Assembly: GCF_004791165.1 (NCBI RefSeq)
Contig: NZ_SRUZ01000004.1
Coordinates: 186,001 to 250,000, forward strand
Source of the DNA: Mesorhizobium sp. M8A.F.Ca.ET.218.01.1.1
GTDB taxonomy: Bacteria; Pseudomonadota; Alphaproteobacteria; Rhizobiales; Rhizobiaceae
Length of the DNA stretch: 64,000 nt
Direction: 5' to 3'
Part shown: positions 51,063 through 58,149 of the stretch, one piece after another
Layout: each line of letters begins with the position of its first letter
Numbering within the stretch: the stretch's first letter is position 1
Notes under the pieces: generated by a model
What the model was told of the DNA's origin: nothing
The model's input: only the letters and a program-made list of their open reading frames with translations
The model's database searches: none
Position numbers and translations under genes: made by a program

Positions 51063-51206
51063 TCAGTGATCGTCACGGACATCGAAGCCGAAGCGCTTGG
51101 GGCGCGGCAGGAGGTAGCCGACCAGCAGGAAGACGCCGGCGAGGCCGACCGCGCACAGCGCGCCAAGGCCGATCATCGCCCAATAGGCTTGTTCGGTGGT
51201 CATCAT
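51063..51206 (-). CDS. small single-span membrane protein, 47 residues
   Basis: Product MMTTEQAYWAMIGLGALCAV with the hydrophobic run continuing to VFLLVGYLLPR, then a charged tail FDVRDDH. One membrane span. A GGAAGG ribosome site precedes it and its start overlaps the stop of the preceding gene by four bases. Role unknown; phage membrane proteins this small can act in exclusion or lysis timing, but nothing shows that here. Confidence 0.6.
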   Translation of the reverse strand: MMTTEQAYWAMIGLGALCAVGLAGVFLLVGYLLPRPKRFGFDVRDDH

Positions 51207-51484
51207 GTCCGCTTCCTTCCCGCGCGCTGTTCGATGACGCCATGGAGGTTGAGGCCCGAGCCGGTCAGCACCGGGCAGCTGGCATTGTCGAGGCGCACGA
51301 GGCCGAGGCCCTGCAGCGAGCGCACGATGTCGAGGCTGACAGAGGCCGGCGGGCGGCCGTAGCCGTTCGGCCGGCGGTAAAGCCGGGTGGTCTTGATCAG
51401 GTTGACGGCGCGGCGCTGCTGCGATGACAGCGTGGCCGGGTCGATCTGCGTGTTGGCGGCAAGTGCCGCCATTGGGGCCGTCAT
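51203..51484 (-). CDS. winged-helix-like small prophage protein, 93 residues
   Basis: The middle and end (SVSLDIVRSLQGLGLVRLDN and CPVLTGSGLNLHGVIEQRAG) look like a short winged helix: helix, then two strands with a Gly turn. It is basic. GGAG precedes the ATG, which overlaps the previous stop (ATGA). It may be a DNA-binding accessory of the excisionase-like gene; this is inference. Confidence 0.58.
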   Translation of the reverse strand: MTAPMAALAANTQIDPATLSSQQRRAVNLIKTTRLYRRPNGYGRPPASVSLDIVRSLQGLGLVRLDNASCPVLTGSGLNLHGVIEQRAGRKRT

Positions 51485-51765
51485 GTGTTCACTCCATTGT
51501 AGCGGGCGCGCAGCGCGGCGGCGGCGTTCGCCACCAGATCGGCTGCGCCCTCGTTCTGGTTCGCGGGCAGCGGCTGGGGTGCGACGACCCCGCCCGAACG
51601 CAGCCACACTTCAACCGCCCGACGCGGCCAGACATCGCCGGTCGAGATCTTGCGCGGGAAACCCTGCTCGAGGTGCAGCCGCAGCCAGCGGCGCTTCAGC
51701 CAGGACGGCTTGCGGCCGAGCGCGGCGGCAACCTCTTCGAGGCCGGCTGTTTCGTTGGAGAGCAT
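51481..51765 (-). CDS. excisionase-like HTH protein, 94 residues
   Basis: The N-terminal part ETAGLEEVAAALGRKPSWLK followed by GDVWPRRAVEVWLRSGG has the layout of MerR/AlpA-type excisionase HTH domains: a helix that selects a site, then WPRRAVEVWL as a second helix. The tail (ANAAAALRARYNGVNT) is helical. ATG 51765 gives a clean domain; an in-frame TTG at 51804 would add 13 residues. An operator-like repeat and the four-palindrome array lie directly upstream. It may control excision, or genes of the left arm. Confidence 0.6.
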   Translation of the reverse strand: MLSNETAGLEEVAAALGRKPSWLKRRWLRLHLEQGFPRKISTGDVWPRRAVEVWLRSGGVVAPQPLPANQNEGAADLVANAAAALRARYNGVNT

Positions 51766-51796
51766 GGCAGGCGTCCCGCTTGAGTCGCTGCCTACA

Positions 51797-51814
51797 ATAA
51801 GCAAATTCGCTTAT
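51797..51814. promoter_or_regulatory. repressor operator-like site before the excisionase-like operon
   Basis: ATAAGC-AAATTC-GCTTAT, an inverted repeat symmetric at 16 of 18 positions. A near-identical site (16 of 18 bases the same) lies between the repressor and Cro-like genes at 52670-52687. Confidence 0.65.
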
Positions 51815-51875
51815 CTTGCAATATGGAATGTTGAAGCGCGCTTACATGCGCTTATCGGCGTCCAGCGATGCCGCA

Positions 51876-51998
51876 TAAAAAGCCATGGCTTTTGTCAATT
51901 GCCCGATTCGCGAAAAGCCATGGCTTTTGTAAAGTGCGCGACTCGCGAAAGGCCATGGCTTTCGTCAACTGCGAAAGGCCATGGCTTTTGTTAAGTGC
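51876..51998. repeat. array of four CCATGG-centred palindromes
   Basis: Four copies of a palindrome close to AAAAGCCATGGCTTTT, centred at 51885, 51920, 51955 and 51981 (steps of 35, 35 and 26 bases). Copies 1 and 2 match the core best; 3 and 4 carry GGCC on the left. Each is followed by a G-T-AA-TGC-like word (GTCAATTGC, GTAAAGTGC, GTCAACTGC, GTTAAGTGC). The array lies between the repressor stop and the excisionase-like operon. Confidence 0.85.
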
Positions 51999-52612
51999 TA
52001 ATGGCGGGGACGGATGACGCCGACTTCAACGCCCATGATGACGACGCGGTCGTCGTCTACCTGCTCGGGCCGAGACGGGCCGAGCTTGGAAGAATGGGTG
52101 GTGATGAATGGCGCCTCATAGCGCCGCATTACCGTTTCGGTGCGCTGTGTCACCAGGTCGGTGAGCTGGGCAAGCACGATATCGCCAGCCTTTGGCCGGC
52201 GGTTCTGGTCGATCAAGACGATATCGCCCGGCAGAATGCCAAGCAGATCAAGCGCCCAGCCCTTCATGACCCAGGCATCAACGCCATTTCGGTTGCCCTT
52301 GTGCGCGGCGATCGCGGTGGCCACCCATGAGGGGAGCGGTTCGTCGCGCTCCATGTCGTGGGGTAGCGTCTCGCTTTCGCCGAAGCCGGGAAGCCGGCGT
52401 TGGCCGGGCATCACGTTCTTGGGGATGCCGGAATAGGTGGCGATCGCGTCAAGCGTGCGGTCGGTAACCGTAAGTCGTCCGGACTTGTCGTTCATGTAGC
52501 GGGTGACGGTCGACGCCGCCATGCCCGAATTCAGCGACAGCTCCGACAACGACAGGTTCATGTATCGGGCGACCGCCTCGATCCATGCCTTCGTGTCGTG
52601 CTGCTGGCTCAT
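51998..52612 (-). CDS. phage repressor: HTH plus catalytically dead S24-like domain
   Basis: A 204-residue repressor. Residues about 1-65 form the HTH (LSLSELSLNSGMAASTVTRY). Residues about 110-200 match the LexA/S24 fold: VMKGWALDLLGILPGDIVLI, aligned with LexA VKGMSMKDIGIMDGD, then PKAGDIVLAQL and TETVMRRYE. The nucleophile Ser119 of LexA is Ala120 here and Lys156 is Met162, so RecA-stimulated self-cleavage should not occur. The start MSQQHDTKAW gives a normal HTH; a longer in-frame reading crosses the promoter region. It should bind the ATAAGC-N6-GCTTAT sites. Confidence 0.82.
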   Translation of the reverse strand: MSQQHDTKAWIEAVARYMNLSLSELSLNSGMAASTVTRYMNDKSGRLTVTDRTLDAIATYSGIPKNVMPGQRRLPGFGESETLPHDMERDEPLPSWVATAIAAHKGNRNGVDAWVMKGWALDLLGILPGDIVLIDQNRRPKAGDIVLAQLTDLVTQRTETVMRRYEAPFITTHSSKLGPSRPEQVDDDRVVIMGVEVGVIRPRH

Positions 52613-52669
52613 GCCGCGCACAATAGTTGGGGAACTCGCTACAACACGCACGCACACACGCCTTGCATA

Positions 52670-52687
52670 ATCAGCATATTCGCTTAT
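52670..52687. promoter_or_regulatory. repressor operator-like site in the divergent repressor/Cro-like promoter region
   Basis: ATCAGC-ATATTC-GCTTAT, matching the site at 51797-51814 in 16 of 18 bases. It lies in the 109 bases between the repressor start (52612) and the Cro-like start (52722), where a lysis-lysogeny switch is expected. Confidence 0.65.
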
Positions 52688-52721
52688 CACGATGAGCAAG
52701 TTAACGGCAAGGTGATTCGCG

Positions 52722-52949
52722 GTGTTGGAATTTTCGGACATCGAAACGCGTCGGGCGGCTGCTCGTATCGATCAGAACGAACTGTGCCAGCGGGCCAACG
52801 TTCACTTCATGACCTATTCGCGGCTGAAGAACCGGCCGGGCAAGCACGGCGCGACCGAACGCACACTGAAGCGGCTGCATGTCGCGCTCGATGCGCTGGT
52901 GGTCGAGCGGAAAAGCGCACTCAACGAAGAGGTACAAGGCAATGGATGA
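52722..52949 (+). CDS. Cro-like HTH protein, 75 residues
   Basis: A small HTH protein divergent from the repressor: ETRRAAARIDQNELCQRANV and HFMTYSRLKNRPGKHGATER show the two helices of an XRE/Cro-like fold (DQNELCQRANVHFMTYSRL). The C-terminus is a helical tail (LHVALDALVVERK). It begins with GTG (TTG is the next codon). First gene of the right, early operon; it would oppose the repressor. Confidence 0.7.
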   Translation: MLEFSDIETRRAAARIDQNELCQRANVHFMTYSRLKNRPGKHGATERTLKRLHVALDALVVERKSALNEEVQGNG

Positions 52950-53187
52950 TCCACGGGAGATCGCGCGGCGTCGTGCGATGGCCGCGCAGCTGGTGCGTGA
53001 CCAGGTGCTTGCGCAATCCTTCGCCGACATGCCGGCGCCGACGGCGCGCCAGAAGCTGACGGCTAGTCATTATCAGCTGTCGTCCAGCGCCTCGCCGCTG
53101 GTGCTGGCCGGCGCCGGACGCAACGCGATCACGGCGGCCGATCTGGCCCGCGCCGCGCAGCATCGTCCGCGTTTCGGGCAAAGCTGA
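52942..53187 (+). CDS. hypothetical prophage protein, 81 residues
   Basis: Begins MDDPREIARRRAMAAQLVRD, a basic amphipathic helix, and continues with a Ser/Ala-rich part (SHYQLSSSASPLVLAGAG). It overlaps the Cro-like gene by eight bases and the next gene by one (TGATG). Function not recognised. Confidence 0.6.
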   Translation: MDDPREIARRRAMAAQLVRDQVLAQSFADMPAPTARQKLTASHYQLSSSASPLVLAGAGRNAITAADLARAAQHRPRFGQS

Positions 53188-53564
53188 TGCGCGCCATGGC
53201 CGTGTTCGTCGACGTGCCGAACCGGGAGCTTCCGGTGGGGGCACGGCGCGTGGTCGGCCTGATGGAAGACAATGCCACGGTCGGCGTGTGCGCCATGCGC
53301 GACGGCGACCGCATCGTCAACACCGAGATCGAATTCAACCTGGCCGAGGCCGCGCGCCTGGCCGAGCTGATCCTGTCGGGCGACCAGCGGGCCAAGACCA
53401 CGCCCGGGCTCGCGCGCATCCTTTCCGCCTCCGTCGCCATGTTGTTCCGCGTCTCGATCGCGGCGGGGGCTCTTCAACGCCAGCAAGAGGCATTCGATGG
53501 CGGAGACGCTGGACATCTGGACGATCAACAAGAGGCGGGCGGTGAAGAAGATCCCGATAGCTGA
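53187..53564 (+). CDS. hypothetical prophage protein, 125 residues
   Basis: A soluble protein with a beta-rich first half (AVFVDVPNRELPVGARRVVG; CAMRDGDRIVNTEIEFNL) and a helix (EAARLAELILSGDQRAK). The last 30 residues are acidic and lie in the region that overlaps the next gene by 68 bases, so the natural end may be a by-product of the overlap. No known family. Confidence 0.58.
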   Translation: MRAMAVFVDVPNRELPVGARRVVGLMEDNATVGVCAMRDGDRIVNTEIEFNLAEAARLAELILSGDQRAKTTPGLARILSASVAMLFRVSIAAGALQRQQEAFDGGDAGHLDDQQEAGGEEDPDS

Positions 53565-54024
53565 TCTCTGCCAGCAGGCCGGCATCGGGGTGACCGCGTG
53601 GTTTCGCGCCATGAAGGGCACCACGGAAATGCGCCCCGAGACGCTGGCCAAGCTCAATGCGGCGCTCGGCCGGGGCAAGATGGCCTTTGCCGGCGAGCCC
53701 GGCCCGGCGACGACGCATGGCGCCTACAAAATGTGCCTGGCCTATGCCGCGCGCGAGCTGAACAGGAACCCGAAGGTGGTGCTGGCCAGCGACCCGGCGC
53801 GCAAGGCGACCAGCGACCCGCAATGGCTGGAAGCGGCCGAGGTGCGGCGGCTGGCCTTCTGGCTGGCGACGCGCCTGCTGGGCTTCGCGCAAGCCGATGT
53901 CGGCCGCGCCGCCGGCGTGACCCGCGCCGCAGTCTCCACCGCCGTGCAGGCGCTGGAAGACGAGCGCGACCACGACAAGCAGCTCGACAAGCTTTTGAAC
54001 CACATCGAGGAGGTTTTCGCGTGA
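53497..54024 (+). CDS. prophage DNA-binding protein with two helix-turn-helix regions, 175 residues
   Basis: The N-terminal part ([20 protein letters not shown] followed by [20 protein letters not shown]) is an XRE-like HTH. The C-terminal part ([20 protein letters not shown] then [20 protein letters not shown]) is a second HTH resembling the DNA-binding end of DnaA-like proteins. Such a pair could bind two sites at once, as a regulator or replication-origin protein. It lies directly before the GapR homologue and overlaps it by four bases (GTGA). Confidence 0.7.
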   Translation: MAETLDIWTINKRRAVKKIPIADLCQQAGIGVTAWFRAMKGTTEMRPETLAKLNAALGRGKMAFAGEPGPATTHGAYKMCLAYAARELNRNPKVVLASDPARKATSDPQWLEAAEVRRLAFWLATRLLGFAQADVGRAAGVTRAAVSTAVQALEDERDHDKQLDKLLNHIEEVFA

Positions 54025-54284
54025 CCACAGGCGACATCACCGACACCACGCAGACCGTCGCCGCCGGCCAGCTGCGCGCCATCATCGAGCGGATCGAGCG
54101 GCTGAACGAGGAAGCCAAGGCGATCGGCGACGACAAGAAGGAGATTTTCGCCGAGGCGCGCGGCAGCGGTTTCGACACCAAGGCTATCAAGACCCTGATC
54201 CGCCTGCGCGCCATGGACCCGTCGCAGCGGCAGGAAGAGGAAGGCATTCTCGACCTCTACATGGCCGCGCTGGGGATGCTGTGA
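54021..54284 (+). CDS. GapR family nucleoid protein (DUF2312), phage-encoded
   Basis: An 87-residue coiled-coil protein closely following the Caulobacter GapR pattern: [40 protein letters not shown] and [17 protein letters not shown]. GapR binds overtwisted AT-rich DNA and helps topoisomerases relieve positive supercoils. Here the gene sits in the phage early operon, so it may act during phage replication. The start is GTG, overlapping the previous stop by four bases. Confidence 0.88.
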   Translation: MTTGDITDTTQTVAAGQLRAIIERIERLNEEAKAIGDDKKEIFAEARGSGFDTKAIKTLIRLRAMDPSQRQEEEGILDLYMAALGML

Positions 54285-54724
54285 TGGGCGCGGCAGAAAC
54301 AAGTGCGACATTCGGGATAGTTTTCGACGCGCTGGCCGTGTTGTTCAGCGGCGGTCATTGCCCAAAGCCCGGTTGCATAGGTGAGGTCGCCGCCGGCGAC
54401 TATGTGCTGTCACACGACGACGGTACCAGCCTTTATTCGATCGCTGCCTATGTCTGGCACGATGACTTCGATGATGTGGGTTTGGTTGCGGATACTGCAC
54501 GCGTTGCCGGGGCGTGCGATGTCGTTATTTCGCATATTCTTCACGACACACTCAATGACGAAACTGGCGGGCGAACGATAGACAATACGCGCGCTTGGAA
54601 CATTGATGTTTGGATCGCCCCGGCCGAAGGCCGCAAGCCCGACCGGGCGTCGGCCGGCCAGGCCGCCCAACCGGAGGGCCAGCCGCCGGCAGGCGGCGAT
54701 GCGGCCCGTGAGGCCAGCCAGTGA
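54284..54724 (+). CDS. hypothetical prophage protein, 146 residues
   Basis: A protein with a beta-rich body (YVLSHDDGTSLYSIAAYVWH; HDDFDDVGLVADTARVAGAC) and a disordered C-terminus rich in Ala, Gln, Gly and Pro (AQPEGQPPAGGDAAREASQ). Its base composition in the body is lower in GC than its neighbours. No domain recognised. It starts on the gapR-like stop (TGATG) and overlaps the methyltransferase start by four bases. Confidence 0.58.
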   Translation: MGAAETSATFGIVFDALAVLFSGGHCPKPGCIGEVAAGDYVLSHDDGTSLYSIAAYVWHDDFDDVGLVADTARVAGACDVVISHILHDTLNDETGGRTIDNTRAWNIDVWIAPAEGRKPDRASAGQAAQPEGQPPAGGDAAREASQ

Positions 54725-55551
54725 ACGCCCGCACCAGCTCGACGGCTGTCATGGCGCGGCGGGTCGAGCCGGCGGACAGTCTGGATTTCTTCCCGACGCC
54801 GCCTTGGGCGACGCGGGCGTTTTGCGCCCATGTGCTGCCGCGCTTCGAGCTGCGCGACCCGGCGACGGACAAATTCCCGATGATGGCGGCCGACCCGTGC
54901 TGTGGCCAGGGGCACATGGCCATGGTGCTGCGCGAGAATTTCCCGGTGGTGACGGCGACCGACATCTTTGACTATGGCTTTGGCGGGGTGACCGATTTCC
55001 TGCATCCCGACCATGCCCAGGCGCCGCGCGACTGGTTTTTCTTCAATCCGCCGTTCAATCTCGGCATCGAGTTCGTGCTGCACGGGCTGGAGCTGGCGAC
55101 GCGCGGCGTGGCCGCCCTGGTGCGCACGGCTTTCCTCGAAGGCGAGGGGCGGCACGAAAAACTGTTCAAGCGGCGGCCGCCGAACCTGATCGCGCAGTAT
55201 AGCGAGCGCGTGCCGATGCATCGCGGCCGCTGGGTGGTGAACGGCAAGAGCGCAACCGCCTATGCCTGGCTGGTGTGGCACAAGCCCAGCCCGCGCGTGA
55301 CCGACCCGGCCTTCATGTGGATCCCGAAAAGCCGGGTGGCGCAGAGCCGGCCCGACGACTGGCTGAATTTCGGCGGCTGCTGGGACCTGCCGAAAAACCA
55401 TGCCGTGATGCGCGCGATCGAGGCGCTGAAGAAGCCGAAGCCGTATCGCGAACCGGTGCTGACGCTGGCGCAGGTCCGCGCCGAAATGGAACGCGAGCGC
55501 CACCCGGCCAGTATGGGCGATATCGCGCGTGAGCTGGGGGCGATGTTGTGA
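54721..55551 (+). CDS. phage DNA adenine-type methyltransferase
   Basis: A 276-residue protein with the amino-methyltransferase motif NPPF (109-112, in FFFNPPFNLGIEFVL) and a SAM-site region ADPCCGQGHMAMVLRENF (CGQGHMA) near residues 58-75. DFFPTPPWATRAF at the N-terminus is a common opening of phage methylases of this kind. It probably methylates adenine in phage DNA to evade host restriction; the target sequence is unknown. The start is GTG. Confidence 0.82.
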   Translation: MNARTSSTAVMARRVEPADSLDFFPTPPWATRAFCAHVLPRFELRDPATDKFPMMAADPCCGQGHMAMVLRENFPVVTATDIFDYGFGGVTDFLHPDHAQAPRDWFFFNPPFNLGIEFVLHGLELATRGVAALVRTAFLEGEGRHEKLFKRRPPNLIAQYSERVPMHRGRWVVNGKSATAYAWLVWHKPSPRVTDPAFMWIPKSRVAQSRPDDWLNFGGCWDLPKNHAVMRAIEALKKPKPYREPVLTLAQVRAEMERERHPASMGDIARELGAML

Positions 55552-55727
55552 ACGACAGGCCGAGCGTCTTTCAGCTGTTCTCCGCATTCGATGAAGCCGC
55601 CCAGGCGTGGGGGTATCAGGCGGACCAAGGGACGGGCGAGCAGCTGCAGCGCGCGCGGCTCGAATATGAGCAAGCCAAAGGCGAACTTCTCCAGCGACTA
55701 ATGGAAACGCGGGAGGCGCAGCCGTGA
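55548..55727 (+). CDS. small helical protein between two methyltransferases, 59 residues
   Basis: Begins MNDRPSVFQLFSAFDEAAQA and continues as one long helix (RARLEYEQAKGELLQRLMET). Both ends overlap neighbours by four bases, and both it and the next gene start with GTG. It could be a coiled-coil partner of either methyltransferase; nothing further can be said. Confidence 0.55.
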   Translation: MNDRPSVFQLFSAFDEAAQAWGYQADQGTGEQLQRARLEYEQAKGELLQRLMETREAQP

Positions 55728-56407
55728 AAGCTCTTGACCTGTTCTGCTGCGCGGGGGGGGCATCCGACGGGCTTGTTGCCGCCGGCTTCGATGTAACCGG
55801 CGTCGATATCAAGCGGCGCCCGAACTATCCGCACAAGTTCATTGAGGCCGATGCCGTGACACTCGACATCGACCTTTCCGAATTCGATTTCATCTGGGCC
55901 TCGCCGCCTTGCCAGCGCTACAGCGTGGCGACCAAATCGCAGGGCGAAAAGTTCAACCCCGACGACTATCCCGACCTTGTCGACCCGATCCGCCAGAAGC
56001 TGAAGGGGCACCCCTTCACCTGCATCGAAAACGTGATGGGCGCGCCGCTGCGGCGCGATCTGATCCTGACCGGCCCGTCTGTCGGCCTGACCCGCATCGA
56101 GCGCAAACGCGTGTTCGAACTCTCGTTCCTCTGCCTCAATCCCGGCGCGCCGGGCTTGCCGCGATCGGTGTGGAAGAGCGGCGAGGCCATCACCATCACC
56201 ACGTCGCTTTCCTGCAAGAGCCATTTCTACCCACGCAAGCGGGCCGGCAAGCCCGGCCGCGTGCCGGCGTGGGAAGCCTGCGAGGCGATGGGCATCACGC
56301 GGCCGATGACGGCGCATGAAGTCGGCGAGGCCATCCCGCCGGCCTACAGCGAGTTCATCGCCCGCGAGGCCATTCGGCAGGGTTGCGGCCAGCGGATGGC
56401 GGCATGA
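55724..56407 (+). CDS. dcm: phage cytosine-C5 DNA methyltransferase
   Basis: A 227-residue short C5 methyltransferase. Motif I is ALDLFCCAGGASDGL (SAM site), motif IV ASPPCQRYS with the catalytic Cys63, motif VI TCIENVMGAP, motif VIII-like region near residues 125-135, and motif X VGEAIPPAYSEFIA. The target-recognition region between VIII and IX is small, so sequence specificity may be low. Eight consecutive G lie in the codons of motif I (55753-55760). The start is GTG. Confidence 0.88.
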   Translation: MKALDLFCCAGGASDGLVAAGFDVTGVDIKRRPNYPHKFIEADAVTLDIDLSEFDFIWASPPCQRYSVATKSQGEKFNPDDYPDLVDPIRQKLKGHPFTCIENVMGAPLRRDLILTGPSVGLTRIERKRVFELSFLCLNPGAPGLPRSVWKSGEAITITTSLSCKSHFYPRKRAGKPGRVPAWEACEAMGITRPMTAHEVGEAIPPAYSEFIAREAIRQGCGQRMAA

Positions 56408-57561
56408 CCGGCGACCTCGACGTGATCAAGGCCGGGCTGATCGACCGCATGGAAGAGGTGTGCGCCAAGCTTCTGCCGCATGGCAAGGTCGAGGCCGGCC
56501 AGTGGGTGAGTTTCAACCCGGTGACCGGGGACCATCGCGCCGGGCGCGTGCCGGCCTTGAAAGTGCGGCTGCGCGGCGGCGTGGTGGGCGCCTGGAAGGA
56601 TTGGCGCAGCGGCGATTCGGGCGATGCGCTGCGCCTGGTGGCCTACATCCTGGCGACCGACACATCGGGCGCCATGGTGTGGGGGCGCGACTTCCTCGGG
56701 CTGCGCACCATGACCCGCGCCGACCGCGAGAACATGCGCAAGGTGGCGGCGCAGAAGGCGCAGACGCGCGAGCGCGACGATGCCCGCCGGCGCGAGGAAA
56801 AGCTGCTCAATGCCGACCGGCTGTTCAACGCCCGCCAGGGCGAGAAGGATATCGGCCCGTGCCAGATCCCGTTCGGCGTCCACAAGATCGGTGAGAACAC
56901 CACAGCCGAGACGCATGCGCTGGCCTATTTCGCCGCCCGAAACTGCGCGCTGGAAGACATCGAGACGTTCACGGCCTATTCGACGCGCGTGGCGCCGGCG
57001 GTGGAATGGTGGAAGGGCGCCAGCTGGAAGCGCGACAGCGGCGGGCGCCAATACAAGGCCGAGCGCGGGCCGCTCTATCCCGCCATTCTGTCTGCGATGC
57101 GCAACCGCATGGGCATCGTGACGTGCTGCCACTTCACCTTCCTCGACCCGAACCGGCCGGCGAAAGCGCCGGTGGAGCCGGCCAAGCTGATGTATGGCGA
57201 GGCGCTTGGTTCAGTGATCGAGATCGCCACCGGCCCGAGCGGCAAGCCGTTCTGGATGACGGATGAACCGCACCCGCTGATCATCGCCGAGGGCCGCGAG
57301 ACGGCGCAGAGCTTTGCGGCCGCCGGCGTGCCGGCGCGGATATGGGCGGCCGGTTCGCTCGCCGGCGTCGGCAAGGCGCCGGTGGATTTGCCTTGCGTCT
57401 CCTGGGTGCTGTTCGCCCGCGACAACAACGCCGGCAATCCCCAGGCGCAAAAGCAGTTCGAACAGGCACTGGCCGGGCTGGAAAGCCACGGCAAGCGCGT
57501 CGTCGTGGAAGCCAGCCACGTCGGCGACGATTTCAACGACCTGGCCAAAGGAGAAGAGTGA
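56404..57561 (+). CDS. phage Toprim primase
   Basis: A 385-residue protein. The C-terminal third is a Toprim domain: PLIIAEGRETAQSFAAAGVP supplies the glutamate, and WVLFARDNNAGNPQAQKQFE takes the place of the usual DxD segment (here D-N-N). The N-terminal half (VKVRLRGGVVGAWKDWRSGD) resembles the DUF7146-type primase front end without a zinc finger. It would make primers for phage DNA replication together with the helicase further on. The start overlaps dcm by four bases (ATGA). Confidence 0.82.
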   Translation: MTGDLDVIKAGLIDRMEEVCAKLLPHGKVEAGQWVSFNPVTGDHRAGRVPALKVRLRGGVVGAWKDWRSGDSGDALRLVAYILATDTSGAMVWGRDFLGLRTMTRADRENMRKVAAQKAQTRERDDARRREEKLLNADRLFNARQGEKDIGPCQIPFGVHKIGENTTAETHALAYFAARNCALEDIETFTAYSTRVAPAVEWWKGASWKRDSGGRQYKAERGPLYPAILSAMRNRMGIVTCCHFTFLDPNRPAKAPVEPAKLMYGEALGSVIEIATGPSGKPFWMTDEPHPLIIAEGRETAQSFAAAGVPARIWAAGSLAGVGKAPVDLPCVSWVLFARDNNAGNPQAQKQFEQALAGLESHGKRVVVEASHVGDDFNDLAKGEE

Positions 57562-58145
57562 TGACTACCGGAAGCCTGGAAGCTGGCGACGCGGCCGCTG
57601 CCGCCGTTGCCAAGACCGATCGGCGGGTGACGCTGGCAGCGATGGAAGCCAAGGTCGAACACGTGCAATATTTTCATCCCGATATCGCACCAGAGCTGAC
57701 CATTTGCGTGATGAAGCTGACCAATGGCTTCGTGCTGGTCGGCAAGAGCGCGCCGGCCGACCCGGCCAATTTTAACCAGGAGCTGGGCCGAAAATTCGCC
57801 CGCGAGGACTGCATTCGCCAGATGTGGCCGCTGGAAGGCTACCTGCTGCGCGAGCAGCTGTCCGAACCAAGCCACCACGATGGCGAAGCCTACATCGCAG
57901 GTGATCAAATCCGCGTCGGAGTGAACATCGCTAATCTTCCCAAGATTATCGAAGCAAACCCCGCCTGGTCGGATGAGTTCGTCGTCAGCGATGTGGGCGA
58001 AGCGGCCAGATCAATTGTTCGCCGCCTCAACGACGAAGAAGAGGACGGCACAACGCTTATCCATCGCGCGTTCGACAAAGCTGCTGAAACCGCCCTTGAA
58101 CAGGGTGACGACGGTTTCGACGAACAAGCAAACGAGGAGGATTGA
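57561..58145 (+). CDS. Gp49-family phage protein, 194 residues
   Basis: Residues about 30-105 match the Gp49/Gp66 phage family: HVQYFHPDIAPELTICVMKL, TNGFVLVGKSAPADPANFNQ and CIRQMWPLEGYLLREQL. The C-terminal half is acidic (RRLNDEEEDGTTLIHRAFD; LEQGDDGFDEQANEED). The family is common near phage replication and structural genes and has no proven function. GGAGAAG precedes the ATG, which overlaps the previous stop by one base. Confidence 0.8.
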   Translation: MTTGSLEAGDAAAAAVAKTDRRVTLAAMEAKVEHVQYFHPDIAPELTICVMKLTNGFVLVGKSAPADPANFNQELGRKFAREDCIRQMWPLEGYLLREQLSEPSHHDGEAYIAGDQIRVGVNIANLPKIIEANPAWSDEFVVSDVGEAARSIVRRLNDEEEDGTTLIHRAFDKAAETALEQGDDGFDEQANEED

Positions 58146-58149
58146 AATC

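Noticed and set aside
49110..51362. 750-codon plus-strand frame opposite the integrase
   Set aside because: Shadow frame; the integrase and its overlapping neighbours on the minus strand are well supported.
51876..51998. CRISPR array
   Set aside because: The repeats are short palindromes with unequal 26-35-base steps and there is no spacer-like variable sequence or cas gene.
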